Assembly: GCA_045599305.1 (NCBI GenBank)
Contig: JAZRVU010000088.1
Coordinates: 1-28,681 of the forward strand
DNA length: 28,681 nt
Reading direction: 5' to 3'
DNA from: SIG588 sp045599305
GTDB lineage: Bacteria > Bacillota > Clostridia > Oscillospirales > Acutalibacteraceae
Position numbers and translations under genes: made by a program. This document shows positions 15,267 through 23,588 of this stretch, one piece after another (the stretch's first letter is position 1; every line of letters begins with the position of its first letter). The notes beneath the pieces were generated by a model. The model had not been told where the DNA came from and ran no database searches. It saw nothing but the letters and a program-made list of their open reading frames with translations.

Positions 15267-17234
15267 CTATTTGAAACTTTCCTGCATGGCGCCGCGGTGG
15301 GTGAGGATCCACTTCGCGCGGTCACGCGGGTCACAGCCGCGGCGCTTGGCTACGGCGCCCAGTTCGAGCGGGCAGGGCTCGTATCCGTCGAACCGTACCG
15401 ACAGAGTGGCGCGGCCGGAGGAGAGCGAGGCCAGCCGTACGGCGTAATCCATCGACGCGGCGACCGGCACCCGTGCCTCCATGGTGAACTGCCCGCCGGC
15501 GATCACGGGGGAGTCGTAGGTGCCGCGCATGGCGATGATATCGCCGATGACGCGACCCACCAGCCCCTCGTCGGCCGAAACACGCCACCGCTGCATCGGC
15601 TCGAGCAGGGTGGTGCCGGTCTCCTGCAGGCCGTGGATGAGCGCCAGCGGGGTGGCGAGGAAAAAGTCGAGCGGGTGGGTGTGCTGGATATGGTGGCCGC
15701 CCCCCACCAGCGTCACCTTCAGGTCGGTGACCTCCCAGTTGTAGAGCCCCTGCTTGAGGGCGCGGGGCAGTTCGGTCTCGATATGGGTCTGGTATTTATA
15801 AAAGATCTGTTTGGGCGGCACCACCGATTCGAAGCGGTATCCTTCGCCGCGTGCCAGCGGCTCGATCTTCAGGTCGATGACCGCCCAGCAGGGCTTGGGC
15901 ATGGTGTAGGCCTCGTGCCCGATGCCGGTCTTCAGCGGCGTCTCCTTGTAGATGACCGACGGGGCAGAGAAGGTGACTGCCAGCCCGTAGCGCTCCCGTG
16001 CCAGCGCCGCCAGGATCTCGAGCTGCACCGTGCCGGTGATGCAGACGGTGATCTCTTTTTCCTCCTGATTGTATTCCACGTTCAGATGCGGGTCTTCGGC
16101 CGCCAGTTCGCGGAAAGCGGCCAGCACCTCCGGTGTGGCGGGCAGCACCCGCACCTGCAAAAGCGGCACCGACAGCGGATAGTGCCACAACTCGGCCGTT
16201 TCGCCCAGAATGTCCGACACCCGTGCATTGGAGAGCCCGCAGAGCGCCACCACATCGCCGCGTCCCGCTTCGCCGGTGTCGGTGAAGCGTTCGCCGTCGT
16301 AGCGGCGGATCTGGGTGATCTTGGGCAGCGGCGTGCCGTCCTCTTCGCCGGCACCGTCCGCCCGGGTGAGCTTCACGCTGTCGCGGTTGTGCAGGGTGCC
16401 GCCGAACAGGCGCACATGGGCGATGCGCCCCATGGTCTTGTCGTGGGTGATGCGGTAGACCACGCCGGAAAGGGCGTCGGGGTCTTTCACATTGTTTTTG
16501 ATGGGGCGGCCGTAGGTGGTGAGCACCCGCAAAAGGTCATCCGTCCCCAGCGAATAGATGCCGCTGCCGAACAAAAGCGGGCAGAGTTCGCCCTGCTCGA
16601 TGCGCCCGGCCAGCGCGTCGGTCACCTCTGCCTCGCCCAGCGTCTCGCCCGCGAGATACCGCTCCAGCAGGGCATCGCCGCTTTCGGCGGCGGCCTCCTG
16701 CAGGGCGGCATCCGAAAAGCGCAGCGGCTCGACCGCCGCGTCACGGTCGCCCTCGTGCAGCACCCGGTTGAAGGGGAGCAGAGCAGGGGCGAACTTTTCG
16801 CGGATCTGCTCCACGACCGCGGCGGCGTTGCTGCCCACACGGTCGATCTTGTTGATGAAGAACACCACATTGGTGTGGGTGGCGCGCAGGGCTTCGAACA
16901 ACAGCTCCGTCTGCGCCTGCACCCCCTCCACGGCCGAAATCACCAGCACCGCGGTGTCCAGCACCGACAGCGCCCGTTCCACCTCGGCGGCAAAATCCAT
17001 GTGGCCGGGGGTGTCGATCACGTTCAGCCGCACATCCCCCTGCACCAGCGAGACCGAGGCGGCTTTTACGGAAATACCGCGTTCCCGTTCCACCGCCATG
17101 GTGTCGGTGTGCGCGGTGCCGTCGTCCACCGTACCGGCCTGCCGCAGGGCACCGGCCGCCAACAGCAGCTGCTCGGTCAGGGTGGTTTTGCCCGCGTCCA
17201 CGTGCGCCACCAGTCCCACATTCACGATGCGCAT
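15267..17234 (-). CDS. Tet(M)/EF-G-like translational GTPase (ribosomal protection family homologue)
   Basis: The start at 17234 is set by AAAGGAGGCGG 6 nt upstream and by MRIVNVGLVAHVDAGKTT, which aligns with the Tet(M) N-terminus; the frame is also open further upstream. The 655-residue product has G1 AHVDAGKTT (10-18), ERERGISV, G3 DTPGHMDF and G4 NKID, then EF-G-like domains II-V. Ribosomal protection proteins bind the ribosome and release tetracycline by GTP hydrolysis. In Tet(M), as I recall, the loop that reaches the drug site reads SPVSTPADF; here the aligned segment (about 511-521) reads HHIQHTHPLDF, and the C-terminal end also differs. I infer a chromosomal housekeeping paralogue rather than proven resistance. 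It is first in an operon with tex, with its promoter at 17263-17291. Confidence 0.88.
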   Translation of the reverse strand: MRIVNVGLVAHVDAGKTTLTEQLLLAAGALRQAGTVDDGTAHTDTMAVERERGISVKAASVSLVQGDVRLNVIDTPGHMDFAAEVERALSVLDTAVLVISAVEGVQAQTELLFEALRATHTNVVFFINKIDRVGSNAAAVVEQIREKFAPALLPFNRVLHEGDRDAAVEPLRFSDAALQEAAAESGDALLERYLAGETLGEAEVTDALAGRIEQGELCPLLFGSGIYSLGTDDLLRVLTTYGRPIKNNVKDPDALSGVVYRITHDKTMGRIAHVRLFGGTLHNRDSVKLTRADGAGEEDGTPLPKITQIRRYDGERFTDTGEAGRGDVVALCGLSNARVSDILGETAELWHYPLSVPLLQVRVLPATPEVLAAFRELAAEDPHLNVEYNQEEKEITVCITGTVQLEILAALARERYGLAVTFSAPSVIYKETPLKTGIGHEAYTMPKPCWAVIDLKIEPLARGEGYRFESVVPPKQIFYKYQTHIETELPRALKQGLYNWEVTDLKVTLVGGGHHIQHTHPLDFFLATPLALIHGLQETGTTLLEPMQRWRVSADEGLVGRVIGDIIAMRGTYDSPVIAGGQFTMEARVPVAASMDYAVRLASLSSGRATLSVRFDGYEPCPLELGAVAKRRGCDPRDRAKWILTHRGAMQESFK

Positions 17235-17262
17235 GAAAGCCGCCTCCTTTCCGTTTTTTCTC

Positions 17263-17291
17263 ATTATACTAAATTCCCGCCCCAAAGGCAA
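17263..17291 (-). promoter_or_regulatory. Promoter of the GTPase-tex operon
   Basis: On the minus strand, -35 TTGCCT (17286-17291), a 17-bp spacer and perfect -10 TATAAT (17263-17268). The leader is short (about 22 nt), with no room for the attenuator-type leader peptide seen upstream of acquired tet(M) genes. Confidence 0.75.
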
Positions 17292-17322
17292 GCCTGCGCC
17301 CGGCACTTTTTTTGCAAAATCG

Positions 17323-17351
17323 TTGACAAACCCCGACAAAAATCGTATACT
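17323..17351 (+). promoter_or_regulatory. Promoter of the zinc-ribbon membrane protein gene
   Basis: Perfect -35 TTGACA (17323-17328), 17-bp spacer and -10 TATACT (17346-17351). This is one of the strongest promoters in the window and predicts a leader of about 27 nt containing AAGGAGAGG. Confidence 0.85.
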
Positions 17352-17384
17352 GAATGTATGTACTACATAAAAGGAGAGGTCAAC

Positions 17385-17846
17385 ATGAAAATCTGCCCGA
17401 ACTGCCATAACCAAATGGACGATAACGCCATCTGCTGCTCTGCGTGCGGCACGCGTCTGGACGGCCAACCGGTCTATCAGCCTGTGGCGCCGGTGTATGA
17501 CCCCTATGATCATACGGCAGAGTTCGATCCGAAGGATATCTCCGATAACAAGGTCATCTGCATGCTGGTGTATCTGGCAAGCTTTATCGGCATCATCATC
17601 GCGCTGCTGGCTGCCAACACCTCCCCCTATGCCGCGTTCCATGTGCGTCAGGCACTGAAGATCGCGGTGGTGGAGTTGTTGCTGGGTATCGTCACGGCAC
17701 TGCTTTTCTGGACGATCATCGTGCCCATCGCCGCCGCGATCGCGTTCATCGTGCTGGCTGTGGTGGAGATCATCTGCTTCTTCCAGGTCTGCGCAGGCAA
17801 GGCAAAGGAGCCGGCCATCATCAACAAGTTAAATTTCCTTAAGTAA
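17385..17846 (+). CDS. Small zinc-ribbon membrane protein (DUF4870/Tic20-like)
   Basis: A 153-residue protein. Residues 1-24 form a zinc ribbon with two Cys pairs (CPNC and CSAC). A Pro/Tyr-rich linker follows, then a membrane part with helices around 57-80 and 85-135, including the AAFHVRQALKIAVVE segment typical of DUF4870/Tic20-like small membrane proteins. The start is fixed by AAGGAGAGG, 8 nt upstream. The function is unknown; related proteins are abundant in Firmicutes, and the ribbon may bind Zn2+ for protein contacts. The gene is monocistronic, with a strong promoter at 17323-17351 and a terminator at 17863-17898. Confidence 0.85.
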   Translation: MKICPNCHNQMDDNAICCSACGTRLDGQPVYQPVAPVYDPYDHTAEFDPKDISDNKVICMLVYLASFIGIIIALLAANTSPYAAFHVRQALKIAVVELLLGIVTALLFWTIIVPIAAAIAFIVLAVVEIICFFQVCAGKAKEPAIINKLNFLK

Positions 17847-17862
17847 GTTTTGCCGAAGATCA

Positions 17863-17898
17863 CCCGCCGGAAAGTTCCTTTTCCGGCGGGATGTTTTT
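17863..17898 (+). terminator. Intrinsic terminator of the zinc-ribbon gene
   Basis: An 11-bp perfect stem (17863-17873 with 17880-17890, CCCGCCGGAAA) has a 6-nt loop and is followed by ATGTTTTT. It starts 16 nt past the stop codon. Confidence 0.88.
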
Positions 17899-17917
17899 GC
17901 GGTTTTTGAAAAAGAAC

Positions 17918-17922
17918 AGGAG
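17918..17922 (+). promoter_or_regulatory. Ribosome site that decides the GTG start of the MATE gene
   Basis: AGGAG lies 8 nt before GTG at 17931. The first in-frame ATG is 16 codons further on (17979) and has only a weak GGGAC upstream, so the GTG is preferred. Confidence 0.6.
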
Positions 17923-17930
17923 AATGCGGT

Positions 17931-19331
17931 GTGACTTCCATTGTGCGGCGGCCGTCGGCGCGCCGGCAGGACAGGGACATGACCACCGGCAGCATCGCCG
18001 GTAATCTGATCGTGTTTGCCCTGCCGCTTCTGGCGGGCAATCTGTTCCAGCAATTTTATAACATGGTGGACACCTGGGTGATCGGGCAGACGCGTGAGAA
18101 CAGCGCCTATGCGGCGGTGGGCAGCGTGGGCCCCATCATCAATATCCTCATCGGCTTCTTTTCGGGGCTGGCCACCGGTGCGGGCGTGGTGATCTCGCAG
18201 TACTACGGTGCCAAAAACGACGAAAAGGTGCACGATGCGGTGCACGCCTCCATGGCGCTGACCTTGATGCTCGGGGTGCTGTTCACGGTGCTCGGTGTGG
18301 CCATGACGCCGCTGATGCTGCAGCTGATGCTGCGCTCGGACGGGGACGCGGTCTCCCTCTATCCCTTTGCCAAATCCTATCTCACCATCTATTTCGCAGG
18401 TGTGATGGGGCAGATGGTCTATAATATGGGCGCCGGCATCCTGCGGGCGGTGGGCGATTCCCAGCGGCCGTTCTATTTTCTGGTGGTCTCCGCCGTGGTG
18501 AACACGGTGCTGGATCTGGTGTTCGTGTTCCGGTTTCACATGGGCGTGGCGGGTGTGGCCTATGCCACCGTGCTTGCCCAATGGGCGGCCGCCGTTATGA
18601 CGGTATGGGTGCTGCTGCGCACCCCTTCCTGCGTGCGGCTGCGGGTGCGGGATATCCGCCCGCACTGGCATATGCTCAAAAAGATCGTGAAGATCGGCAT
18701 TCCCGCCGCGGTGCAGATGGCCATCACCGCCTTTTCCAATGTGTTCGTGCAGTCCTACATCGCCCACGTGAATGTGGATCAGACCTACTGTCTGGGCGGG
18801 TGGACGACCTATTCCAAGGTGGATCAGTTCATCTTCCTGCCGATGCAGTCGCTCTCCATGGCGGTCACCACCTTTGTGGGGCAGAATCTGGGCATCGGTG
18901 ATGTGCGGCGCGCCAAGCGCGGCACCTATATCGGCTACGGCATGGCCACCGGCGTGACGGTGCTGCTGATCGTGTCGATCATGGCCTTTGCCCCCGGACT
19001 GGCGGCACTCTTCAACGGCGACCCGAATGTGGTGAAATACGCCACCCTGCTGCTGCGGCATCTGACACCGTTTTATGTGCTGTGCTGCGCCAATCAGATC
19101 TTTGCCGGCTCGCTGCGCGGCGCGGGCAACAGCCGCGCCCCCATGATCATCATGCTCTGTGCCTTCGTGGGCTTCCGTCAGGTCTATCTCTACATCGTGT
19201 CCAACTTCATTTCCAATGAGATCCTGCCGGTGGCCATGGGCTATCCGGCCGGATGGTTCGTCTGCTGCGTGTCCATGCTGCTCTACTATCGGTTTTACAA
19301 ATTCGATGACCGGCTGGTGGATGCGGAATAA
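17931..19331 (+). CDS. MATE family multidrug/toxin efflux transporter
   Basis: A 466-residue, 12-helix protein with the MATE N-lobe signature LPLLAGNLFQQFYNMVDTWVIG, followed by GSVGPIINILIGFFSGLATG and the AGILRAVGDSQRPF loop. The second lobe has IGIPAAVQMAITAFSNVFVQ and AGSLRGAGNSRAPM, the matching internal repeat. MATE proteins export cationic drugs and metabolites by Na+ or H+ antiport. The gene starts with GTG at 17931; an ATG at 17979 is the alternative and would remove 16 basic residues before the first helix. No clear promoter lies in the short gap after the upstream terminator, so expression may come from readthrough. It ends at a hairpin shared with the convergent beta-helix gene. 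The substrate cannot be told from sequence. Confidence 0.93.
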   Translation: MTSIVRRPSARRQDRDMTTGSIAGNLIVFALPLLAGNLFQQFYNMVDTWVIGQTRENSAYAAVGSVGPIINILIGFFSGLATGAGVVISQYYGAKNDEKVHDAVHASMALTLMLGVLFTVLGVAMTPLMLQLMLRSDGDAVSLYPFAKSYLTIYFAGVMGQMVYNMGAGILRAVGDSQRPFYFLVVSAVVNTVLDLVFVFRFHMGVAGVAYATVLAQWAAAVMTVWVLLRTPSCVRLRVRDIRPHWHMLKKIVKIGIPAAVQMAITAFSNVFVQSYIAHVNVDQTYCLGGWTTYSKVDQFIFLPMQSLSMAVTTFVGQNLGIGDVRRAKRGTYIGYGMATGVTVLLIVSIMAFAPGLAALFNGDPNVVKYATLLLRHLTPFYVLCCANQIFAGSLRGAGNSRAPMIIMLCAFVGFRQVYLYIVSNFISNEILPVAMGYPAGWFVCCVSMLLYYRFYKFDDRLVDAE

Positions 19332-19350
19332 ACGAGAAAGAAATAAAAGA

Positions 19351-19392
19351 AAGCCGCCCGATGTGCTCTGTGGCACATCGGGTGGCTTGTTA
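19351..19392. terminator. Bidirectional terminator between the MATE and beta-helix genes
   Basis: A 16-bp stem (19351-19366 with 19373-19388, one G-T wobble) has a 6-nt loop. The T-tract is weak on the plus side (GTTATTAT) but better on the minus side (CTTTCTTTTATTTC), so it serves the beta-helix gene more efficiently. Confidence 0.85.
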
Positions 19393-19423
19393 TTATGATT
19401 TTCTCTTTAAGGGAGTGTGCTAT

Positions 19424-22400
19424 TTACGCAGCCGGGAACTCCGTGATTTTCTTTGCGTAGAGTTGCAGGATCAGGCGGGCATCAGTAGAATCGATCTTGC
19501 CGTCGGCGTTCACGTCGGCCACGGAGAGATCCAGATCGCCTTCGCCGATCTTCTTCGCGTAGTACTGCAGGATCATGCGGGCATCGGTGGAATCGACCTT
19601 CTCGTCACCGTTGACGTCGCCGAGCAGACCGTCCTTGACATCCGCGTGGATGAAGGCATAGTCGATGGTCATTACGGAAGCCTCATCGACCGAGATGGCA
19701 CCGCGGTCGCACAGGCACATGAAGGAGAGATTGGTGATCTCCACGCCTTCCTCTTGTATATTCTCCGGCAGAAGTCCCGCTTCGCCGGAGGCCACGACCT
19801 CGCCCTCGTCATCGTACAGGGTGACGGTGCAGGTCTTGGCGGTTTCGTCCGTCATGTCGATATCCACGGTCACACGGTACCAGTCGCCGATGGCGTAATC
19901 GGCCAGCTTCACTTCGGAGCCGTCCGGCCCGATGACGTTCACGCTGCCGTCCGCGCAGAAGACGACGGGGCTCAGCGTGGTGCCTTCGCTGGTGGTCAGC
20001 ACCGGCATGAAGCGGGCGGTCTCGGAGAGCTTATCCATGCGCACCCGCGTGACCAGGTGATACCTGGAGGTGTCGGTGCCGCCCGTCAGGGTGCGGCCGC
20101 TGTTGGTGAATCCGCCGTTGGTGCCCGCACCGGTGATGGTGACGGCGCTGGCGGTGGCCGCATTCAACGTGGCATAGCCGCTCTTGAAGGTGGCGGTGGT
20201 GATGCCGGAGGAGGCCTTTGCGAAGGTGGGATTCACATACGGATCGGTGAACGCTTCGGCGAAGATCACATCGCGCACATCGGTGGTGTCCACCCGGCTC
20301 TGCGGCATATCCCAGCGCAGGGAACGGTACATCATGTCGGTGAATTCGGCGACCTCGTTGGCGCCGTAGGGCATCTTGTTGTAGAAGCCGCTGATGAGAT
20401 GGATGCGATCCGGATGCTCAACGGCCAGCTTCACCGTGTTCGGGCGCTTGAGATAGGGTGCCCACACGTTGATGGTGCCCTTATCCGAGACCAGTGCAAA
20501 GTTGGTGTCGGTGGTGAAATAGTTCAGGCCGTTGATGTTCAGCGTGCCGTTCTGCACATTGACGCACCAGGTGGGGTTGGCCCAGAAGAGGCAGCCGGTC
20601 ACATTGACGGTGCCGGTGAATTCCTCGCCGAGCTGGATGTGATACATCGGCTTGAGCAGGGCATCACCGAGCTTGAAGTTGTAGGCGACCATCTGCAGGT
20701 TCAGCACGTCGACCGATTCGGCCTGCTGCACATCGAGGCAGACGGTGGTGTAGTCCATGGCGCAGCCGATCACGCGTGCGGTGGCGGCGCCGTCTTCCTC
20801 GCCCACGAACTGGATGCCGGCGTAGCCGCCGTAGTTGAAGCAGTCGTAGAGAAGTTCGTTCTTCGCGTTGCCCACCACATACATCGGGGCGTTGTTCTGC
20901 AGCTGCTTGTACATGTCGATCTCAAAGCTGGCGGCAGAGCAGGTGGCAGTCAGCGAACTGATGTTGATATGGCAGTTGCGCAGGATACCGTTTTCGCTGC
21001 CGCCGCCCACCGCGATGAAGTTGTGATAGGGGCAGCCGCCCAGGAACTCCACATAGTGGTTGTCGCAGCGGTAGGTCATGAGGTCCACGCCGTCCCACGA
21101 GTTGCTCAGCGCCACGTTGATGATGTAGATATCCTTGCCGCGGCCCTGAATGGTGTAGGGATAGGGGGTGAACTGCTGCTTGGTGCGGTAGGCATCGTTG
21201 TTGGCCTGTTCGGGATAGTTGATGTCGATGCCGCGCATACCGCTGCTCTCTTCCATGATGATGGCGGGCTCGGTCTTGCCGTCGGCATAGATCTTCAGTG
21301 CGGTGCTGTTCGTCAGATAGTGGTGAGGCACATCCACCGCACCGCGCAGCTCCACGCCGGTGGGCACGGTGATCTGATTGTTGAGGCGATAGGCGCCGGG
21401 GATGAGGTAGACGATACCGCCGCCGGCAGTCTTCGCCGCATCCAGCTTCGCCTGCAGGGCGGCAGTCACATCGGTCGCACCGGTGTTGTCCAGATCCTGC
21501 ACAAGGAAGACCTTATCGGAAGCCACATGGCGCTCCTGCGCCATGGCCTCTTCGTCGGTGTACTCCGGCACGGCGGGTACCTCGGCCACGGCGGAATTGT
21601 TGGTGACGGGGCAGAAGCCCTCGTTCTCCACCGTGATCTTCTTGCCCTTCTGATCGGTGCAGCCCATGATGTTGGCGGCAAGGGTGCCGTTTTCCAGATA
21701 GACCTGCGGCGCTTCGGACTCGAATTTCGTGTTGATGAGGTTGTACCAGCCGTAGGAGGCGTTCACTTCGCCGGAACGGATGGTGGAGGAAAGGATCTGC
21801 ACCATGGTGCCCTGCTGGTTGCGCACGGCATAGTTCTCGGCGTCGATATCGCAGTTGATGAGATGGAGGATGGCGTCACTCGAGGTGTCGGGCGTCGCGG
21901 TCTCGCCCAGCCACACGCCGGTGCCGCAGCCTTCAAAGGTGGAATTGGCGATCATTTCGCCGCAGGTGGTGACCGCCATGACATACAGGCCGGTCTGGCA
22001 GTTCTTGAAATGCAGGTTCAGGCACTGGCCGTTCGGGCTGCCGGCGGAGGTGGTCTTGAACGCCAGACCGGTGGCGTAGCCTTCCACGTTCAGGAAGGTC
22101 ATGTACGACCAGTCGATACGCGCCATGGCGGCGCCGGTGGCGTTGTAGTAGAGATAGTTGCGCAGCGCCTGCTGATCCTCTTCGGAGGTCGGGGCGCCTT
22201 CCAGACCGGAGTTGATCCAGTAATCCGGTGCGAAATTGACATTTTCGAAACGGCCGATATCAATGATGCAGTCGAGATCCATGCCCGTCGAAAGGGGCGT
22301 GCCGTAGACCTCGGTCACATTGGGACAGTTGGCGAAAGTGGGACCGTGGCGCAGCGCGGTGTAGGAGTTGACGAAGGTGAGGCGCCGCGCGATGGTGTAG

Positions 22401-23470
22401 CCGCCGAGTCCCACCGTGGGGGTGTAGGGCGTGGGATTGGTGAAGGTCTGCTCCGGATACCAGAAGGTCATGTACTGGATGGAGGACTTGCCGGACAGCG
22501 TGACACAGGGGGTGCCGCTCACGCTGTTCTTGCCGGCGTAGATATCCAAAATGGTGCCGCTGACGGGGGAGCCGTCCGGTGCTTTCCAGTCGCCGTAGAC
22601 GGTGACGCCGCTCTTGATCTCAAATTCCGAGCGGCAGGACCAGTGACCGGCGGGAATATACAGCGCACCGCCGCCGGCGGCCGACAGGCCGTCGATCAGG
22701 CTCTGGATGATGGGGGCATAGTCGTCTTTGCCGAGGCACTGCTTGACTTTGGTCTCATCCTTGTGCTCTTCGACATACTCGGCCAGGTCATAGCCGGCCA
22801 CGATGGTCTCGCCCACGTCATAGCCGTCGGGCGTATCCACCACACGCCACTCGGGTTCATCCGGCGTGAAGGTACCGTCGCCGACGGGATCCTCGTCCGT
22901 GGAGGGTGCCTGCTTGGTGAGATCGACCAGGCGGACGTTGCAGATCTTCATATCAAAGGATTTGCCGGTGTAGTTGGCGATGCTGAAATAGATACGCAGA
23001 TAGTTCCATTTCGTGATATCGATGTCGCCGCCGGTGGTTATATTGAAGCTGGACAGATCCATCGTGTATCGCTTCCATTTGCCGAAATCGAACTTGACAA
23101 GGCTGCCGGCAGTGCCCATCAGTTCGTTCTTGTCGCAGGTGCCGGAACTGGTCATCTCGACCTGCCCGTCATAGCCGCCGCGGAAGCAGGAGGCCAGCGC
23201 GGGGTCACCGGTGACGTAGGCATCAAGCTGGATGGCCAGTTTGCCCGACTCGATGATGGTTTTGCCGCCGTTGAGCTGGTGGCAGCCGTACTGGGACAGA
23301 TCGATCGGGTCGAAGGTCTGCCCGATGGACATACTGCTTGTGCCGCTGGCATTGATGCGGTATCCCAGCTCCTGCAGCACATATCCGCCGTAGGTCTCAC
23401 CGGCGGATACGATAGGCATGGTGGGGAGCAGCAGACACAGGCAAAGGAGAATGGCAATAAGTTTTTTCAT
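19424..23470 (-). CDS. Secreted twin beta-helix (Pectate_lyase_3-like) protein with type I dockerin
   Basis: A 1348-residue protein; the ATG follows AAGGAGAGAAAGAC. The signal peptide is 1-23 (VSA cleavage). Residues 30-183 are a beta-sandwich-like module shared with the esterase at 1-5017. Two right-handed beta-helix domains follow. The first, about 246-640, opens with APIIQSLIDGLSAAGGGALYI; the second, about 650-1010, opens with VTAALQAKLDAAKTAGGGIVY. Both openings are typical of Pectate_lyase_3 proteins. Residues about 1065-1275 look like a LamG-type jelly roll, and 1281-1348 are a type I dockerin. Two beta-helices in one chain recall GH55 exo-beta-1,3-glucanases, but I cannot place catalytic residues, so polysaccharide lyase or hydrolase stays open. 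The dockerin implies docking to a cohesin scaffold encoded elsewhere. It is divergent from lacZ with closely packed promoters. Confidence 0.88.
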   Translation of the reverse strand: MKKLIAILLCLCLLLPTMPIVSAGETYGGYVLQELGYRINASGTSSMSIGQTFDPIDLSQYGCHQLNGGKTIIESGKLAIQLDAYVTGDPALASCFRGGYDGQVEMTSSGTCDKNELMGTAGSLVKFDFGKWKRYTMDLSSFNITTGGDIDITKWNYLRIYFSIANYTGKSFDMKICNVRLVDLTKQAPSTDEDPVGDGTFTPDEPEWRVVDTPDGYDVGETIVAGYDLAEYVEEHKDETKVKQCLGKDDYAPIIQSLIDGLSAAGGGALYIPAGHWSCRSEFEIKSGVTVYGDWKAPDGSPVSGTILDIYAGKNSVSGTPCVTLSGKSSIQYMTFWYPEQTFTNPTPYTPTVGLGGYTIARRLTFVNSYTALRHGPTFANCPNVTEVYGTPLSTGMDLDCIIDIGRFENVNFAPDYWINSGLEGAPTSEEDQQALRNYLYYNATGAAMARIDWSYMTFLNVEGYATGLAFKTTSAGSPNGQCLNLHFKNCQTGLYVMAVTTCGEMIANSTFEGCGTGVWLGETATPDTSSDAILHLINCDIDAENYAVRNQQGTMVQILSSTIRSGEVNASYGWYNLINTKFESEAPQVYLENGTLAANIMGCTDQKGKKITVENEGFCPVTNNSAVAEVPAVPEYTDEEAMAQERHVASDKVFLVQDLDNTGATDVTAALQAKLDAAKTAGGGIVYLIPGAYRLNNQITVPTGVELRGAVDVPHHYLTNSTALKIYADGKTEPAIIMEESSGMRGIDINYPEQANNDAYRTKQQFTPYPYTIQGRGKDIYIINVALSNSWDGVDLMTYRCDNHYVEFLGGCPYHNFIAVGGGSENGILRNCHINISSLTATCSAASFEIDMYKQLQNNAPMYVVGNAKNELLYDCFNYGGYAGIQFVGEEDGAATARVIGCAMDYTTVCLDVQQAESVDVLNLQMVAYNFKLGDALLKPMYHIQLGEEFTGTVNVTGCLFWANPTWCVNVQNGTLNINGLNYFTTDTNFALVSDKGTINVWAPYLKRPNTVKLAVEHPDRIHLISGFYNKMPYGANEVAEFTDMMYRSLRWDMPQSRVDTTDVRDVIFAEAFTDPYVNPTFAKASSGITTATFKSGYATLNAATASAVTITGAGTNGGFTNSGRTLTGGTDTSRYHLVTRVRMDKLSETARFMPVLTTSEGTTLSPVVFCADGSVNVIGPDGSEVKLADYAIGDWYRVTVDIDMTDETAKTCTVTLYDDEGEVVASGEAGLLPENIQEEGVEITNLSFMCLCDRGAISVDEASVMTIDYAFIHADVKDGLLGDVNGDEKVDSTDARMILQYYAKKIGEGDLDLSVADVNADGKIDSTDARLILQLYAKKITEFPAA
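19427..19630 (-). other. Type I dockerin domain
   Basis: Two EF-hand-like repeats, DVNGDEKVDSTDARMILQYY and DVNADGKIDSTDARLILQLY, end the beta-helix protein. The Ca2+ ligands (D-x-N-x-D) are intact in both. The first repeat has Glu where most dockerins have Gly (NGDE versus NADG). Both repeats carry the same ST pair at the usual cohesin-recognition positions, consistent with symmetric binding. Confidence 0.93.
22922..23383 (-). other. Module shared with the esterase (beta-helix protein residues 30-183)
   Basis: Landmarks FDPIDLS, GQVEMTSSGTCDKNEL, WNYLRIY and KICNVRLVD appear in the same order and spacing as at residues 764-913 of the esterase encoded at 1-5017. It follows directly after the signal peptide. 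Probably a substrate-binding beta-sandwich; family not recognised. Confidence 0.8.
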
Positions 23471-23503
23471 GTCTTTCTCTCCTTATAAATAATGTACAAG
23501 GCA

Positions 23504-23531
23504 ATTATATCATAATTTTATCAATTTGCAA
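23504..23531 (-). promoter_or_regulatory. Promoter of the dockerin beta-helix gene
   Basis: On the minus strand, -35 TTGCAA (23526-23531), a 16-bp spacer and perfect -10 TATAAT (23504-23509), extended by TGA just upstream (TGN motif). Confidence 0.78.
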
Positions 23532-23546
23532 CAACCTTTTTGGTTG
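23532..23546. promoter_or_regulatory. Inverted repeat between back-to-back promoters, candidate operator
   Basis: CAACC-TTTTT-GGTTG is a perfect 5-bp-arm inverted repeat. It occupies the space between the -35 of the beta-helix promoter (23526-23531) and that of lacZ (23544-23549). A regulator bound here would affect both genes. Confidence 0.4.
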
Positions 23547-23572
23547 CACCGCAGGAAAAAATATGTTAAAAT
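23544..23572 (+). promoter_or_regulatory. Promoter of the beta-galactosidase/MBL operon
   Basis: Weak -35 TTGCAC (23544-23549), 17-bp spacer and -10 TAAAAT (23567-23572), extended by TGT (TGN motif at 23564-23566). The predicted start is near 23579. Confidence 0.68.
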
Positions 23573-23588
23573 GGCGTATACCTGCATT

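Noticed and set aside
15267..17234. Acquired tetracycline resistance gene.
   Set aside because: There is no mobile element, leader peptide or composition shift, and the functional loop differs from Tet(M). It is kept as a homologue only.
17235..17642. Possible N-terminal extension of the Tet(M)-like GTPase.
   Set aside because: The added segment crosses the divergent promoter region and the opposing zinc-ribbon gene. The strong ribosome site and conserved MRIVNVGLVAHVDAGKTT support the start at 17234.
13410..17846. A 1478-codon plus-strand open frame spanning the tex and GTPase genes and running into the zinc-ribbon gene.
   Set aside because: It is antisense shadow for most of its length. 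Only its end, from the ATG at 17385 with AAGGAGAGG, is real.
19361..23488. A 1375-codon plus-strand open frame opposite the beta-helix gene.
   Set aside because: It has the same codon-bias shadow pattern with no recognisable domain, and it starts within the terminator hairpin.
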